The notes under the pieces: model-generated
The model's input: only the letters and a program-made list of their open reading frames with translations
Database searches by the model: none
What the model was told of the DNA's origin: nothing
NCBI GenBank assembly: GCA_043825615.1
Contig: JBDRRS010000028.1
Span: 1-27,431 of the forward strand
Direction of reading: 5' to 3'
Length of the DNA stretch: 27,431 bases
Origin: JBDRMV01 sp043825615
GTDB lineage: Bacteria > CG03
Program-made: the position numbers and the translations under genes
Shown: positions 7,155-14,766 of the stretch, piece after piece
How the letters are laid out: every line of letters begins with the position of its first letter
How positions within the stretch are numbered: position 1 is the first letter of the stretch

Positions 7155-7439
7155 ATGAGACGACTCAATGTTCAATTCAATCAAATAGGAGAGTGTATTC
7201 GGCTCTCTATGTTTGCCATGGGGAGTATACCGCGTAACCCGTTACTTAAACGTGGTGAAATCTTGCTGCTCCAAGTTACAAAGAACACTGCGCATGATTT
7301 AAAAAGAATTCAATTTGCAATTGAATTTGACAAAATTGAGGAAGACTTAAAAGATGAAAGTCTTCACATTTGGGGAAGAAAGTGGAAATATATTATATAT
7401 GGCAAACAGACAATAAGAGCAAAAAGGGGGCGTCCTTAA
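7155..7439 (+). pseudogene. Fragment-like ORF, N-terminal piece of a longer protein
   Basis: 94 residues containing RLSMFAMGSIPRNPLLKRGE, then LLLQVTKNTAHDLK, IQFAIEFDKIEEDL and SLHIWGRKWKYIIYGKQT. From memory this resembles the first domain of larger proteins near restriction or HNH-endonuclease genes, which begin with 'MFAMGSIPRNPLL.. GE..LLQL'. The ORF stops where such proteins would continue, and the bases around the stop (ggggcgtccttaat) match the GGGAC/GTCC scar type, so truncation by an inserted or deleted element is likely. No ribosome binding site precedes the ATG. It could still be a short real gene. Confidence 0.4.
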
Positions 7440-7497
7440 TATTTGAGGGACAAAAATAAAGCATGAAAAATGTCATATTGTAAAGCACCGTCCCCCG
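7428..7497. repeat. GTCC/GGGAC scar cluster at the 5' end of the deacetylase gene
   Basis: Three matches to the dispersed motif lie in 70 bases: gcgtcctta (7429-7437), gagggac (7443-7449) and ccgtccccc (7488-7496). Together they span the join between the truncated ORF and the deacetylase-like gene and include the latter's apparent start codon. Confidence 0.4.
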
Positions 7498-8333
7498 TAA
7501 TATACGATAAGAGATGTCTGGAGTATTGCGCTCCGGGTCATCCGGAGAGACCGGAAAGGGTGAGTGAGACGGCCGCTCTTCTGGAGAGGGAAAAATTCGC
7601 TTTTGTAAAACCGCCGCCTGCGGACGATTCCGACATTCTTCTGTCTCATTCCGGCGAACTGCTTGAAACAGTCAGGAGAGGCGGCTTCTATGAGCCGGAT
7701 ACTCCCGCGCACGAGAACATATATGAAATAGCGCTTCTTTCCGCCGGCGGCGCTATCCGGGCGGCGGAACTTGCGAAGGATTCAAAGAATTCATTCTCGC
7801 TGATGAGGCCTCCGGGACATCACGCGACAAGAGACAACCTGATGGGCTTCTGCTATTTCAACAATATAACGATAGCCGCGCTTAAAGTTTTTAAGGGTAA
7901 AAGGGTCGCTGTTATCGATTTCGACTGTCACCACGGAAACGGCACGGAGGACATACTCAAGGGCAGGGAAAACTTTCTTTACGTTTCGCTCCACCAGAGT
8001 CCCGGCTATCCCGGAACGGGGCTTGTCTCGTCCGGCAATATAAGGAATTTTCCGCTTCCGCCCGGGACCGGCGGCATCGCTTATCTCTGCGCGCTGGGAA
8101 GGGCTCTCCGCGGGGTTGAGGAGTTTAATCCCGACTATATAGGCGTCTCCGCGGGGTTTGATTCTTACAGAGGCGACCCTCTAATGGCTATGGCTCTTGA
8201 CGAGGGAGATTTCGGGAAAATAGGGGAGATGATAAAAGGTCTGGCAAAACCTGTGTTCTCCGTCCTTGAGGGCGGGTATTCGCCGGATTTACCCCGACTC
8301 ATACTTGCGTATCTTTCGGGTCTTGCGGGATAA
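7470..8333 (+). CDS. Histone deacetylase superfamily amidohydrolase (AcuC/HDAC-like)
   Basis: 287 residues, the usual length for bacterial class II-like members. These Zn2+ enzymes remove acetyl groups from lysine, polyamines or related amines; the bacterial substrate cannot be read from sequence. Active-site pieces are all present: GHPERPERV (23-31); RPPGHHA with H117 and H118; GFCYFNN (126-132); VIDFDCHHGNGT with zinc ligands D152 and H154; AGFDSYRGDP with D231; and EGGY with the oxyanion tyrosine Y270. The first ten residues (MSYCKAPSPV) fall inside scar-like sequence, and no Shine-Dalgarno site precedes the ATG, so the start is uncertain. No other ATG, GTG or TTG lies between it and the conserved YDKRC region. 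It precedes smc by 46 bases. Confidence 0.9.
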   Translation: MSYCKAPSPVIYDKRCLEYCAPGHPERPERVSETAALLEREKFAFVKPPPADDSDILLSHSGELLETVRRGGFYEPDTPAHENIYEIALLSAGGAIRAAELAKDSKNSFSLMRPPGHHATRDNLMGFCYFNNITIAALKVFKGKRVAVIDFDCHHGNGTEDILKGRENFLYVSLHQSPGYPGTGLVSSGNIRNFPLPPGTGGIAYLCALGRALRGVEEFNPDYIGVSAGFDSYRGDPLMAMALDEGDFGKIGEMIKGLAKPVFSVLEGGYSPDLPRLILAYLSGLAG

Positions 8334-8362
8334 AATTTTACTTGCTTTTGTCGAGCGGATTT

Positions 8363-8368
8363 TATAAT
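8363..8368 (+). promoter_or_regulatory. -10 box of the smc promoter
   Basis: A perfect TATAAT ends 11 bases before the smc ATG at 8380. The -35 region is poor (TTGCTT with a 14-base spacer, or weaker matches at 17). Initiation 7 bases after the box would leave a leader of about 4 bases, and no ribosome binding site is present. Confidence 0.45.
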
Positions 8369-8379
8369 ATTTTACGATT

Positions 8380-11300
8380 ATGTATTTGAAACAACTGGAA
8401 ATTCAGGGCTTTAAGTCGTTTGCCGACAGGATTAAAATTAATTTTGAAAGCGGTATTACCGCCGTTGTCGGACCGAACGGCTGCGGGAAGAGCAATGTTG
8501 TTGACGCTCTGCGGTGGGTCCTCGGCGAAACGAATCCCCGCAGGATACGCTGCCTGCGCGAAAATGACGTTATTTTTCACGGCTCGTCCACGAGACCCCA
8601 GATAGGGTTTGCCCGGGTAAATCTCCTTCTGGATAATTCTTCTTCCTGGCTTAACATTGACTGCTCGGAAGTTCAGATAACAAGGAAACTTTACGCCAAC
8701 GGCGAATCGGGATATTTCATAAACAACGAGTCCGTCCGGATGAAGGATATAAAAGAACTTTTTATGAACACGGGCGTTATGACGAATTCATATTCAACGA
8801 TTCAGCTCGCGGAAGTGCAGGCGATTCTCGAATCGTCACCGGAGCAGATCCGGGTTCTTTTTGACGAGGCGGCGGGGGTTACGAAATACAGGGTTCACAG
8901 GGACGAAGCGCGCAGAAGGATTGACCGTACGCGCGCCGACCTCGACAGGATCCGGGACATTATACGGGAACTTGAGCAGGAGATAAAACTGCTTGATTCT
9001 CAGGCGAGAAAAGCGAAGAAGTTTGAGAATCTCAAGGTCAAACTCAGCGAAGGGATGGTAAACAACATCCTTTCAGATTATAAGGAGAGTTTTGAAAGGA
9101 AGGAAGAACTGAAAAAAAACCTGGCTGTTCAGTCCGATAAGCACATTGCGTTCAAATCAAAACTTTCAAAAGCCGAGTCTGCGCTTGAGAAACAGAGGAT
9201 GGAACTTGACGTTTTAGAGGAGAAACTTGCCTCGCGGCAGGCGGAAAATGCCCTCGCCGTTTCCGAGAAAAAGGTTCTGGAAGAGAGATTGTCGTTTGCC
9301 TCTTCCCGGCTTAAGGCGCTGCCCGGCGAAATGGCGCAGGCATCCCGGAAGAGCGAGCGCGCTGAAAAGGAACTTCTTGAAAAAAAGCCGCTTCTTGAAA
9401 AACTTTCTTCGCAGAAAGACGAGATTGAAAAAACGCTTAACGAAATAAAGGCCGCAAGCGGGGCGAAGGCGTCCTTGTTTGACGAGAAACTTCAGGCGGC
9501 GAAGAGCGTCCTTTTTCAGACGGTTCACTCTCTCGTTTCCGTTTCAAACGGAATAAAGGCCGCCGAAGACGGAATCGGGGAGCTTGCAGGCAGAATAACA
9601 AAAAACAGGGATGACTCGCAAAAGATTGAAAATGAAATTTCACGGTTAGACGGGGAAATCAGAGAAGCGAAAAATAAAACGGCTCAAGCGGCGGAAGGCA
9701 TTAAACGGAAGGAAGAAATTATCGGAAAACTGAACGCCGATTACGCCCGGGCAGATAAATTACGCGGGGAACTGAAAGAAAAAGCCGAAGCGCTTAAGAT
9801 GGACAAACTGCGTCTGGAGACGGGTTCGGCGGGGAAACGGCTGGAATACGAGAGTTTTATCAAACGCGTTTCCGGCGACCGGGATTTTCTGGGCGATTTT
9901 GAAAGCAGCGTGGAAATAGGCGGAAAATGGAAGGATGCATTTTCGGTTCTTTTTTCCAATTTCCCGAAAGTCGTTTTTGTGCGGAATGCCGGATGCCTCG
10001 TAAAAATGAAAGACGCCGGAGCGGTTCCTTACATCATTTTTGTTTCAGTTGATGACCTTATGAAATATTCACCCGGGGCTCTTTCTCCGTCGCCGCCGGA
10101 AGATGTTATCAGGGGGAAAAACGAGCATGCGGAAAAATTCATAAAAATTATCTTTGCTCAATTTATTTTTGCGGACAGAGATGCGCAGGAAGGGACGGAA
10201 AAATTCATTTTTTCTTCCGGCGGCGCGGTCGGGTTTCCTTTCGGGCGCGCTTTCGGCGGTTCAGGAGGCGCTTCGGACGCAGATGAAGATATTTCTTTAA
10301 AGGAAAAGGAGATTGACGGCATAGAGAAGCGCCGCAGGGATTCCGAAGAGGAAATAAACAAACTTACCTCCGGCAGGGAAAAAGCGCTGCGCGAAATTTC
10401 TTCCCTCAGGGAAGAAGTTATAGAAAGCGGCGCTAAAATAAGAAACCTTGAATCGGCGAAATCCGGCAAAGCGGAACTCCTTAAAGAAATGTCCGCCGAG
10501 AGGGCAAATCTTGAAAAGGCGTCGGATGACTTAAGAGCGGAAATAGAAAAAAATAAAAAGGAAGAAATGGTTCTGAAAGAAAAACATCAGATACAGGTGG
10601 AAAATCTTTCGTCGGCGGAAAAAACGGTAGCGTCGGCGGAAGAGACGCGGTCTCACATCTCGGCTGCGGAAAACGAGGCGAAGAAGCAGAAGTGCGAGAG
10701 ATTCATGGTAGAATACGAAGGCGCTTTGTCGTCTGTCGGGCGTTTTGAAGAAGAAAAATCGGGAGCCGTAAAAGCCGTTCAGCAGATAAGCAACGAGGAG
10801 AAGTATCTCAATGAGCGGGCGGGAAAAATGAAGAGCGATATAGATGCTATCGCAAAAAGGGAAAAGAGATTTACGGAGGATATAAACGCGCTGAAACAGA
10901 AACAGCAGAAGGCTCGAGCCGAGTTGAACGTTCTGCAGAAAAATGTCTCTTCGGTCAATTCGCAGGTTTATGAGACGCAAAAAAGCAAAGAGATCGTAAC
11001 GGGGGAAATAATGCATCTGGGCGAATCGCTGCAAGCGCTGGAACACCGCCTGAAAGAGGAATACAATCTTACGGTTGACGAAGGTTTTAAAAAATACGAG
11101 AAACCGGTAAAGTTTTCCGAAGAAGATATTATACGGCTTCGCGCCAGGGTTGAGGCGCTGGGTTCCGTCAATCTTCTGGCGCCGGAGGACTACGAAAGGG
11201 TCAAGAAGAGGTATGATTTTCTTCTCGCTCAGTCGAACGACCTTGAAAAGGCGATGGAAGACATTACGAAAATAATAAGCGAAGCGAACAGGCAGATCAG

Positions 11301-11781
11301 GGAAAATTTCGTCAGAACTTTTGAAATTGCGAAGGAAAATTTTAAGGCCGTGTATACGGATTTTTTTGAAGGCGGCCGTGCGGACATCCGTCTTACGGAC
11401 GAGGCGAATCCCCTTGAAAGCGGCGTGGAGGTCGAGGCCGAGCCGCCGGGGAAGAAAATCAATTCAAACAGGCAGTTGTCATCCGGCGAGAATGCCCTGA
11501 CGGCGATTGCGCTACTGTTCGCCCTGTTCCGGATTAAACCGTCCCCGTTCTGCGTTCTTGACGAGATTGACGCGCCCCTCGACGACGCAAACGTCGTGAG
11601 GTTTAGCAAACTTATCAGGGAATTTTCAAAAAATATCCAGTTCATTACAATCACGCATAACAAGAGATCAATGGAAATGGCGGACGTTATTTACGGGGTT
11701 ACGATGGAGGAATTCGGCGTGTCAAAACTGGTTTCCGTAAAATACCGCAAGTTCATTGGGGAAGGGGTTGCCGCCCGGTAA
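8380..11781 (+). CDS. smc: Chromosome segregation ATPase SMC
   Basis: 1,133 residues, typical for bacterial SMC. The N-terminal head has MYLKQLEIQGFKSFADR and Walker A GPNGCGKS (31-38). Two long coiled coils (about 170-495 and 640-960) flank a hinge at about 497-625, marked by DFLGDFESSVEI and KVVFVRN. The C-terminal head has the signature LSSGE (1033-1037), Walker B FCVLDE (1057-1062) and the D-loop APLDDANV. The homodimer loads on the chromosome and, with the kleisin ScpA and ScpB (not in this window), extrudes DNA loops for compaction and segregation. The start is fixed by the conserved N-terminus. It has its own TATAAT promoter and is followed by the glycosyltransferase at a gap of about 20 bases or a short overlap, so these may be co-transcribed. 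Confidence 0.97.
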   Translation: MYLKQLEIQGFKSFADRIKINFESGITAVVGPNGCGKSNVVDALRWVLGETNPRRIRCLRENDVIFHGSSTRPQIGFARVNLLLDNSSSWLNIDCSEVQITRKLYANGESGYFINNESVRMKDIKELFMNTGVMTNSYSTIQLAEVQAILESSPEQIRVLFDEAAGVTKYRVHRDEARRRIDRTRADLDRIRDIIRELEQEIKLLDSQARKAKKFENLKVKLSEGMVNNILSDYKESFERKEELKKNLAVQSDKHIAFKSKLSKAESALEKQRMELDVLEEKLASRQAENALAVSEKKVLEERLSFASSRLKALPGEMAQASRKSERAEKELLEKKPLLEKLSSQKDEIEKTLNEIKAASGAKASLFDEKLQAAKSVLFQTVHSLVSVSNGIKAAEDGIGELAGRITKNRDDSQKIENEISRLDGEIREAKNKTAQAAEGIKRKEEIIGKLNADYARADKLRGELKEKAEALKMDKLRLETGSAGKRLEYESFIKRVSGDRDFLGDFESSVEIGGKWKDAFSVLFSNFPKVVFVRNAGCLVKMKDAGAVPYIIFVSVDDLMKYSPGALSPSPPEDVIRGKNEHAEKFIKIIFAQFIFADRDAQEGTEKFIFSSGGAVGFPFGRAFGGSGGASDADEDISLKEKEIDGIEKRRRDSEEEINKLTSGREKALREISSLREEVIESGAKIRNLESAKSGKAELLKEMSAERANLEKASDDLRAEIEKNKKEEMVLKEKHQIQVENLSSAEKTVASAEETRSHISAAENEAKKQKCERFMVEYEGALSSVGRFEEEKSGAVKAVQQISNEEKYLNERAGKMKSDIDAIAKREKRFTEDINALKQKQQKARAELNVLQKNVSSVNSQVYETQKSKEIVTGEIMHLGESLQALEHRLKEEYNLTVDEGFKKYEKPVKFSEEDIIRLRARVEALGSVNLLAPEDYERVKKRYDFLLAQSNDLEKAMEDITKIISEANRQIRENFVRTFEIAKENFKAVYTDFFEGGRADIRLTDEANPLESGVEVEAEPPGKKINSNRQLSSGENALTAIALLFALFRIKPSPFCVLDEIDAPLDDANVVRFSKLIREFSKNIQFITITHNKRSMEMADVIYGVTMEEFGVSKLVSVKYRKFIGEGVAAR

Positions 11782-11800
11782 AACTGCCCATTTGTCAGAG

Positions 11801-12526
11801 GTGATTCTTAAAACAAAACTGCTCGGCATTCCTGTTTTTACAGACGACAGAATGGGAATCTGCCGTCGGCTCTGCGCGAGAATTACAGGCGGAGAGTCCT
11901 TCCAGATTGTCACGCTGAATGCTCTGATGGTGAATCGCGCTTTTGAAAAACCGGCTTTTTACGGGATTCTCAAACAGGCGGAGTGCGTGAATGATTCCGT
12001 GGGGATTTCTATCGCTTCTCTTTTGCTGAACAGGCGCTTGATTGAAAGGTTTCAGGGGATAGAACTTTTTTACGACCTGCTGCGGTTTGCGGAGCGCGAG
12101 GAAATTCCGGTTTTTATTTACGGGGCGCGGGAACTTGTGAATGCGTCGGCGTGCGAAAATATAAGGAAGCGGTTTCGCGGGCTCAATCTTTGCGGCCGCC
12201 TGAACGGTTATGCGGAAAGGCCTGCGGATTTTATTCTTGAAAAGAAACCGCGGATTTTATTTGTTGCTCTTGATTCCCCGCGCCAGGAGGAGTGGATTTA
12301 CGAGAACATGGGCCGGCTGAACTGCGTAGTCATGGGCATCGGCGGGTCACTCGATGTTGTTTCCGGGCGGCTTAAAAGAGCAGGTTATGCAATGCGTTTT
12401 CTCGGCGCGGAATGGCTATTCAGAGTGATAAAAGAACCCTGGCGGTTCCGGAGGATTTTGAATCTGCCGGTTTTTCTCTTCAGAATTATAAAAATACTTT
12501 TTGTGCGGGTTTTTGCTATAATTTGA
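11801..12526 (+). CDS. WecG/TagA/CpsF family glycosyltransferase (GT26)
   Basis: Family members add N-acetylmannosamine or a related sugar to undecaprenyl-diphosphate-GlcNAc at the inner membrane, for surface polysaccharide. Seen: KTKLLGIPVFTDD at the start; VTLNALMVN; VNDSVGIS (the family's PDG-type motif, with the aspartate kept and glycine changed to serine); IYGARE; ALDSPRQEEWI; GIGGSLDVVSGRLKRAG; and LGAEWLFRVIKEPWRFRRI followed by a hydrophobic and basic tail that typically anchors the enzyme to the membrane. I chose the GTG at 11801, close to the conserved N-terminus; TTG codons at 11756 (overlapping smc) and 11792 are in frame, and no start has a good ribosome binding site. The acceptor and donor are not determinable. 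Confidence 0.88.
   Translation: MILKTKLLGIPVFTDDRMGICRRLCARITGGESFQIVTLNALMVNRAFEKPAFYGILKQAECVNDSVGISIASLLLNRRLIERFQGIELFYDLLRFAEREEIPVFIYGARELVNASACENIRKRFRGLNLCGRLNGYAERPADFILEKKPRILFVALDSPRQEEWIYENMGRLNCVVMGIGGSLDVVSGRLKRAGYAMRFLGAEWLFRVIKEPWRFRRILNLPVFLFRIIKILFVRVFAII
12517..12522 (+). promoter_or_regulatory. -10 box likely serving tRNA-Leu
   Basis: TATAAT overlaps the 3' end of the glycosyltransferase gene and ends 9 bases before the tRNA. The -35 region is weak. Initiation would fall almost at the mature 5' end. Confidence 0.35.
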
Positions 12527-12531
12527 AAAAT

Positions 12532-12615
12532 GCCGGAGTGGCGGAACTGGTATACGCGCCGGTCTCAAAAACCGGTGGGCTTTTGTCCGTGTGGGTTCGA
12601 GTCCCACCTCCGGCA
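12532..12615 (+). tRNA. tRNA-Leu (anticodon CAA)
   Basis: 84 bases fold as a class II tRNA. The acceptor GCCGGAG (12532-12538) pairs with CTCCGGC (12608-12614), with discriminator A at 12615. The anticodon stem CCGGT/ACCGG encloses the loop CTCAAAA with anticodon CAA at 12566-12568, reading UUG. A long variable arm (about GGGCTTTTGTCC) and the T arm GTGGG-TTCGAGT-CCCAC follow. The 3' CCA is not encoded. Confidence 0.95.
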
Positions 12616-12617
12616 TA

Positions 12618-12720
12618 TGTCATTGCGAACGAAGTGAAGCAATCCCGAGATTGCCACGTCCGCCTGAGGCGGACTCGCAAGACCCGAGCGCTCCCGAGCC
12701 GAGCGCCGGCGGAAATTTGA
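12618..12720. repeat. Composite dispersed repeat (tcattgcgaa family plus REP palindrome)
   Basis: tgtcattgcgaacgaagtga begins a repeat type common in many bacterial genomes, spuriously readable as CHCERSEAI. It contains GCAATC-CCGA-GATTGC (12639-12654) and then the full 17-base palindrome GTCCGCCTGAGGCGGAC (12658-12674). It lies between tRNA-Leu and the next operon. ORFs running through it are artefacts. Confidence 0.6.
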
Positions 12721-12728
12721 GGTGGAGA

Positions 12729-13007
12729 ATGAGTAATCTTACAATTCTTGCGTATCTTGCGATAGCCGGCTTTGCGTTCTATTTCAGTTTCAGGAAGAGA
12801 TTTTCTTTTCTGGTTTTGGTAATTGCCGCATTTATTATCGCCGCGAGAACGAATTTTATTTTTATTTCCTTAAAGTTCATTCTGCTCCTTACGGTTATAG
12901 GTGTTTTATTTTACGGCGCAGGGAGGGTTTTTCCGAAAATTTCAAAAACAGCTTCGGTCGCGGCAACGGCGGTAATATTTATTCTGATAATGCTTCGGAT
13001 ATGCTGA
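12729..13007 (+). CDS. Small integral membrane protein
   Basis: 92 residues from the ATG at 12729, which has gaggtggag upstream; a longer in-frame ORF runs back through the tRNA and the repeat and is not real. It is almost wholly hydrophobic, with about four membrane segments (residues roughly 4-20, 26-43, 47-67 and 74-91) joined by short basic loops. I do not recognise a family. The stop overlaps the OppB-type permease start by 7 bases, so it is the first gene of that operon and is probably translated with it. It may be an accessory subunit; this is inference. Confidence 0.6.
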   Translation: MSNLTILAYLAIAGFAFYFSFRKRFSFLVLVIAAFIIAARTNFIFISLKFILLLTVIGVLFYGAGRVFPKISKTASVAATAVIFILIMLRIC

Positions 13008-13972
13008 AGTATATTATCAGGAGAGTTCTTTCCTACATTCCTCTTTTCATAGGCATAACCATGCTTTCATTCCTGATAATTCATTTTGCGCCGGGCGGAC
13101 CGGAAATGGTAATGGGTTTCGGCTCGTCGAGGGTTGACCCGCAGATGCGTCAGAAGGTGCAGCGGATTTACGGCCTTGATAAGCCGGTTTACGTTCAGTA
13201 TTTCAAATGGATAAAGAACATTTTCCTGCTTGATTTCGGGGTCTCGTTCCAGGACGGCGAAAGGGTCTCAAGAAAGATTTTTCAGCGTCTTCCCGCCACG
13301 ATTCTGCTGAATGTCTGTTCTCTTCTTCTGATTTTTGCCGTTGCAATTCCCGCGGGCGTTTACTCGGCGGTTAAATACAGGTCTCTTTTCGACAATCTGA
13401 CGACGGTGTTTGTCTTTATCGGATTTTCGGTGCCGGTTTACTGGCTGGCGCTGCTGCTTATGGATTTGCTGAGCGTCAGGGCGGGTCTCCTTCCTGTTTC
13501 GGGTCTGGTTTCGTTAGGATGGGAGGATTTCTCGTTCTTCGGGAAAATTATTGATGTTATCTGGCATCTTATTCTTCCCGTTTTTATTTCGGCGTTCGCG
13601 GGTCTCGCCGCTCTTTCAAGATACGTCAAAGCGGAAATGCTGGATGTCCTCTCTTCCGATTACATTCTTGCCGCCCGCGCCCGGGGAATAAAAGAGCGCA
13701 GAGTTATATGGGGTCACGCTTTCCGGAACGCTCTTCTTCCGCTCGCCACTCTTATGGGTCTTATGCTTCCTGCAATCATTGGCGGCGGAGTCATTTTTGA
13801 AACGATTTTTTCATGGCCCGGCGTGGGGCGTCTGATGTATCAGGCGGTTATGGCGAGGGACTACCCCCTGATTATGGGAAACGGCGTGATTGTTACGGTT
13901 CTTACCCTGCTCGGAAATTTTCTCGCCGATATTTCGTATGCGTATCTCGACCCGAGGATAAGATATAAATGA
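13001..13972 (+). CDS. ABC transporter permease, DppB/OppB family
   Basis: 323 residues. The N-terminus MLKYIIRRVLSYIPLFIGIT and FLIIHFAPGGP are the family hallmark: a first membrane helix, then the periplasmic loop beginning PGGP. About six membrane helices follow. The cytoplasmic coupling (EAA) loop is EMLDVLSSDYILAARARG followed by NALLP, and the C-terminus reads SYAYLDPRIRYK. It forms half of the membrane channel of a peptide or nickel-type importer. It overlaps the small membrane protein by 7 bases and the OppC gene by 4 (ATGA). No substrate-binding protein or ATPase gene lies in the window, so these must be encoded elsewhere or shared. Confidence 0.93.
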   Translation: MLKYIIRRVLSYIPLFIGITMLSFLIIHFAPGGPEMVMGFGSSRVDPQMRQKVQRIYGLDKPVYVQYFKWIKNIFLLDFGVSFQDGERVSRKIFQRLPATILLNVCSLLLIFAVAIPAGVYSAVKYRSLFDNLTTVFVFIGFSVPVYWLALLLMDLLSVRAGLLPVSGLVSLGWEDFSFFGKIIDVIWHLILPVFISAFAGLAALSRYVKAEMLDVLSSDYILAARARGIKERRVIWGHAFRNALLPLATLMGLMLPAIIGGGVIFETIFSWPGVGRLMYQAVMARDYPLIMGNGVIVTVLTLLGNFLADISYAYLDPRIRYK

Positions 13973-14766
13973 AGGGGCATAATTATCTCGGGTTGGCGGG
14001 CGTCGTGTTTCTGGCGCTGCTAATTTTTGCCGCCGTTTTCGCGCCCCGTATATGCAGGTTTTCGCCTTACGAGCAGAATCTTTCGGAGAAACTTCGCTCA
14101 CCTTCGGCTGAGCATCTGTTCGGGACGGACGAGTACGGGCGCGACATTTTCGCCCGCAGCGTTTACGCCGCAAGAGTTTCCCTCTCTGTGGCTGCCGTTG
14201 CGATTGTTATCTCGACCGTAATCGGGACGGTTCTCGGTCTTGCCGCCGGTTTTTTCAGGGGTTTCGTCGATTCGATCATCGTAAAAATTACGGATGTTTT
14301 TTTGTGCATCCCGACTTTTTTTCTGATTCTTATGGTCGTGGCTTTCTGGTCGCCTTCGATAATTAACATAATGATTGTCATAGGGATTACTTCGTGGCCG
14401 GGTCTCGCCCGCCTCGTACGGGCGGAGGCGCTGTCCGTGGCGGCGCGGGACTATATCAGCGCGGTGAGAGTCCTCGGCTTTTCAAAGGTAAGAATAATGT
14501 TTGTTCACATCCTGCCGAATGTTCTCGCTCCTGTTTTCGTAGCGGTAATTCTCGGGCTGGGTTCGGCGATTCTAACGGAATCGGGAATTTCCTTTCTCGG
14601 CCTCGGCGTTCAGCCGCCGTTCGCATCATGGGGAAATATGCTCGCTTCGGGGAGGGTATATATGGGAATTGCCTGGTGGGTGTCCCTGTGGCCGGGTCTT
14701 GCGATTTTTCTTACGGTGCTTTCTTTCAATCTCGTCGGCGAAATGCTGAAGGAATCGCTTGCATGA
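13969..14766 (+). CDS. ABC transporter permease, DppC/OppC family
   Basis: 265 residues. A first membrane helix is followed by HLFGTDEYGRDIFARSVYAAR, the family signature before the core domain (FGTDxxGRD). Further helices follow, then the EAA loop RAEALSVAARDYISAVRVLG with HILPN, and near the end ISFLGLGVQPPFASWGNML. It pairs with the OppB-type protein to form the channel of a peptide-type importer. It overlaps its neighbours by 4 bases on each side (ATGA at both junctions), so the four genes from 12729 to 15548 are one translational unit. Confidence 0.93.
   Translation: MKGHNYLGLAGVVFLALLIFAAVFAPRICRFSPYEQNLSEKLRSPSAEHLFGTDEYGRDIFARSVYAARVSLSVAAVAIVISTVIGTVLGLAAGFFRGFVDSIIVKITDVFLCIPTFFLILMVVAFWSPSIINIMIVIGITSWPGLARLVRAEALSVAARDYISAVRVLGFSKVRIMFVHILPNVLAPVFVAVILGLGSAILTESGISFLGLGVQPPFASWGNMLASGRVYMGIAWWVSLWPGLAIFLTVLSFNLVGEMLKESLA

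Noticed and set aside
12591..12728. N-terminal extension of the small membrane protein through tRNA-Leu and the repeat
   Set aside because: It reads the repeat as CHCERSEAIPRL, a known artefact of this repeat type; the ATG at 12729 has a good ribosome binding site.
14394..14762. N-terminal extension of the metallo-hydrolase inside the OppC gene
   Set aside because: Out of frame with a clear permease; the ATGA junction at 14763 is the natural start.
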